Shown one piece after another: positions 62,363-64,000 of a DNA stretch of 64,000 bases. Source of the stretch: CAZLMW01 sp964560875 (lineage in GTDB: Bacteria > Myxococcota_A > UBA9042). The notes beneath the pieces were generated by a model. It had not been told where the DNA came from. It searched no databases and was given only the letters and a program-made list of their open reading frames with translations. Made by a program: the position numbers and the translations under genes. The first letter of the stretch is position 1. Every line of letters starts with the position of its first letter. Location of the stretch: contig CAZLMW010000022.1 in NCBI GenBank assembly GCA_964560875.1, positions 14,924 to 78,923 of the forward strand. Direction: 5' to 3'.

Positions 62363-63877
62363 ATGGCCACATCAACGAATCGCAACCTCGCACACCGAGC
62401 CAGCCGGCTTGCGGCCCTTGTGGCGGCGAGTTTCTGCCTGCTCCTCCTGGCTACGGGCTGCGAGGTGGACGTCAAACAGGCAAAGGGCGCCGATCTCTGC
62501 GATCCGAACCCGTGCACAAAAACCGGCGCCTGCACCGGCTGGACCGCGACCTGCTCGGTCAAAGACAACAAAGCTATCTGCAGCGATTGGAAGAAGGCCG
62601 ATAGCCCAGACCTGACCAAACCCGACAAGTACGAAGAGACCGAGGCGGCCTGCGACGGCGTCGACAACGACTGCGACGGCCTCGTGGATGAAGGCCTATC
62701 GGGCGACGCGGCCATCTGCCCGACCGGCGGCGTGTGCGACGGGCAGACCCCAGCGATGGCATGTGTCGGCGGCAAGTGGACCTGCGATTTCTCCGCTGCG
62801 CCCGGCTTCGAGGCGACCGAGACCACGTGCGACGGCAAAGACAACGACTGCGACGGCGAGACGGACGAGAAGTTGTTGCCGCCCTACGACGCGTGCAAGC
62901 GAACCGGTGTCTGCGCCAGCTTGCCCGCGCCGAGCTGCGAAGCCGGCACCTGGCAATGCCACTACACCAAGACCGCCGACTACGAAGCGACCGAAACCAA
63001 GTGCGACGGCAAAGACAACGACTGCGATGGCCATATCGACAAGGGCCTGAAGCCGGCCGCGCTCGGCAGCGGTTCGTGCAAGAAGACCGGCGTTTGCACC
63101 CTCGGGGTCGAGATCAAGTGCCTCGGCGGTCAGCCGCGCTGCGATTACTCGGCGGTGAACGGCTACGAGACCCACGAAAAGACCTGCGACCTCAAGGACA
63201 ATGACTGCGACGGCAAGGTCGACAATATCGCCGGGACCAGCATCTCGTTGCTCGACTCGGACGTGTCCAAGTGCAAGACCGGCGGCGTCTGCGGCGGGGC
63301 CCCCAAGGGCGCGCTGATTCGCCGCTGCGTATCCGGGCAAATGACCTGCAGCTACGACTCTGTGCCCTACTACGAAGGCACCGAGACGCTGTGCGACGGC
63401 CGCGACAACGACTGCGACGGCAAGGTCGACAACATCGGCGCGCAACCCAAACCGTCCCCCTGCGGAACCAAGGGTGTGTGCGGCAAGGGCTCGGCGGCGT
63501 GCGGCAGCGGCCTGTGGACGTGCGATTGGGCGACGCTGGCCAAGGATCACGGCTACGAGGCGTTCGAGGCGACCTGTGACGGCAAGGACAATGACTGCGA
63601 CGGGCTCACCGACGAATCGACCACCGTGGCGGCGGCCAAGTGCAAGACCAAAGGGGTGTGCGCGCTCGGCGTCAAGGCTGGTTGCAAGAAGGGCGGCGGC
63701 ACAACCTGCGACTACGCTGCGGTGCCTTTCTACTCCGCGGTCACCGAGACCACGTGCGATGGCCGCGACAACGACTGCGACGGCGTGGTCGACAACAAGG
63801 CGTGCGACAAGGGCAAGGACTGCAAAGACGCCGCGGCGTGCAAGTCCGGCAAGTGCACCAAGGGTAAGTGCGAGTAG
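62363..63877 (+). CDS. MopE-like Cys-rich lipoprotein with seven CDGxDNDCDG repeats
   Basis: A 504-residue lipoprotein; GGAG eight bases before ATG 62363 and lipobox LLATGCEVD. The mature protein has seven repeats of about 60 residues. Each contains a CDxxDNDCDGxxD core (for example CDGVDNDCDGLVDEG), likely calcium-binding, and a flanking CxxxGVC..C unit (TGVCASLPAPSC). The MopE name comes from a methanotroph copper-binding surface protein with a similar repeat, but in myxobacteria-like genomes such repeats occur on many surface proteins and copper binding need not apply. Ends with a Lys/Cys-rich tail. Confidence 0.82.
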   Translation: MATSTNRNLAHRASRLAALVAASFCLLLLATGCEVDVKQAKGADLCDPNPCTKTGACTGWTATCSVKDNKAICSDWKKADSPDLTKPDKYEETEAACDGVDNDCDGLVDEGLSGDAAICPTGGVCDGQTPAMACVGGKWTCDFSAAPGFEATETTCDGKDNDCDGETDEKLLPPYDACKRTGVCASLPAPSCEAGTWQCHYTKTADYEATETKCDGKDNDCDGHIDKGLKPAALGSGSCKKTGVCTLGVEIKCLGGQPRCDYSAVNGYETHEKTCDLKDNDCDGKVDNIAGTSISLLDSDVSKCKTGGVCGGAPKGALIRRCVSGQMTCSYDSVPYYEGTETLCDGRDNDCDGKVDNIGAQPKPSPCGTKGVCGKGSAACGSGLWTCDWATLAKDHGYEAFEATCDGKDNDCDGLTDESTTVAAAKCKTKGVCALGVKAGCKKGGGTTCDYAAVPFYSAVTETTCDGRDNDCDGVVDNKACDKGKDCKDAAACKSGKCTKGKCE

Positions 63878-63933
63878 TACGAACATGGCGCCGTGCGACA
63901 CTCGGGAGCACCAAATCGCGCTCGAACTGCTCG

Positions 63934-64000
63934 CCGTGGGTCTTTGTGCTCGACCAACTGAACACGCACAAGTCCGAGGCGCTGGTCCGCCTCGTCGCCG
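63934..64000 (+). mobile_element. IS630-type transposase fragment, running off the window
   Basis: The frame beginning with CCG at 63934 reads PWVFVLDQLNTHKSEALVRL and continues to the window end. This matches the second catalytic-Asp region (VLDQLNTHKSE) of DDE transposases of the IS630 type. Upstream in-frame sequence between the MopE-like stop and 63934 is not transposase-like, so the element is probably truncated on its left or entered by a frameshift. Confidence 0.6.

Overview
The window is high-GC, densely coded bacterial DNA from a scaffolded draft assembly, with three runs of exactly 100 N at 5665-5764, 41817-41916 and 56975-57074. The best guess for the host is a Myxococcota (former deltaproteobacterial) lineage. 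The reasons are many large Cys-rich secreted lipoproteins (MopE-type CDGxDNDCDG repeats, CxDGxxCTxDxC repeats, RCC1 repeats, Asp/Thr-rich linkers), an OmpA-family barrel, hybrid kinases and a class III cyclase. No rRNA or marker gene is present, so this is inference.

Region 1 (1-8919): the 3' part of topB (topoisomerase III with zinc ribbons), a polytopic membrane protein, a PAQR/hemolysin III protein, a small lipoprotein and a large beta-propeller lipoprotein.

Region 2 (9065-26656) is the centrepiece: a compact steroid-ring catabolic locus. A minus-strand set (amidohydrolase-like, KstD-like, hsaB, a fused two-domain acyl-CoA dehydrogenase, kshA) diverges from a plus-strand operon hsaA-hsaC-hsaD-hsaE-hsaG-hsaF-ferredoxin. 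A second minus-strand set encodes FadE31-like, FadE32-like and FadA6-like proteins plus a three-domain DsbA-like protein. Together these cover 1-dehydrogenation, 9-alpha-hydroxylation and ring B opening, ring A hydroxylation and meta-cleavage, conversion of the C-C cleavage product to pyruvate and acyl-CoA, and some CD-ring beta-oxidation steps. The 135-bp divergent intergenic holds a perfect match to the actinobacterial KstR half-site pattern TnnAACnnGTTnnA. No KshB reductase, KstR regulator, IpdAB or side-chain genes are in the window.

Region 3 (26738-45689): a DASS transporter, a cyclic-nucleotide-domain remnant, a 2OG-Fe(II) oxygenase, a frameshifted beta-helix lipoprotein, a TSUP transporter, and a tight cluster of miaE, a PIG-L/GT4 fusion and apaH. 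Then come an S1P-lyase-like PLP enzyme, an O-antigen-ligase/TPR protein, a tandem-duplicated small protein, a methyltransferase, folE, and an adenylate cyclase coupled to a Cys-rich lipoprotein.

Region 4 (45723-64000): a PhoB/PhoR-type pair with a spermidine-synthase-like membrane domain, tpm, a hybrid histidine kinase, and a three-gene surface operon (OmpA barrel, two giant lipoproteins) rich in 15-bp minisatellites. It continues with a 32-codon ORF coupled to a polytopic GT39-like protein, a basic secreted protein, a CTP-dependent polyprenol/dolichol-kinase-like protein, a MopE-like lipoprotein, and an IS630-type transposase fragment at the edge. Family assignments rest on motifs and remembered family sequences; no alignment or database search was run.
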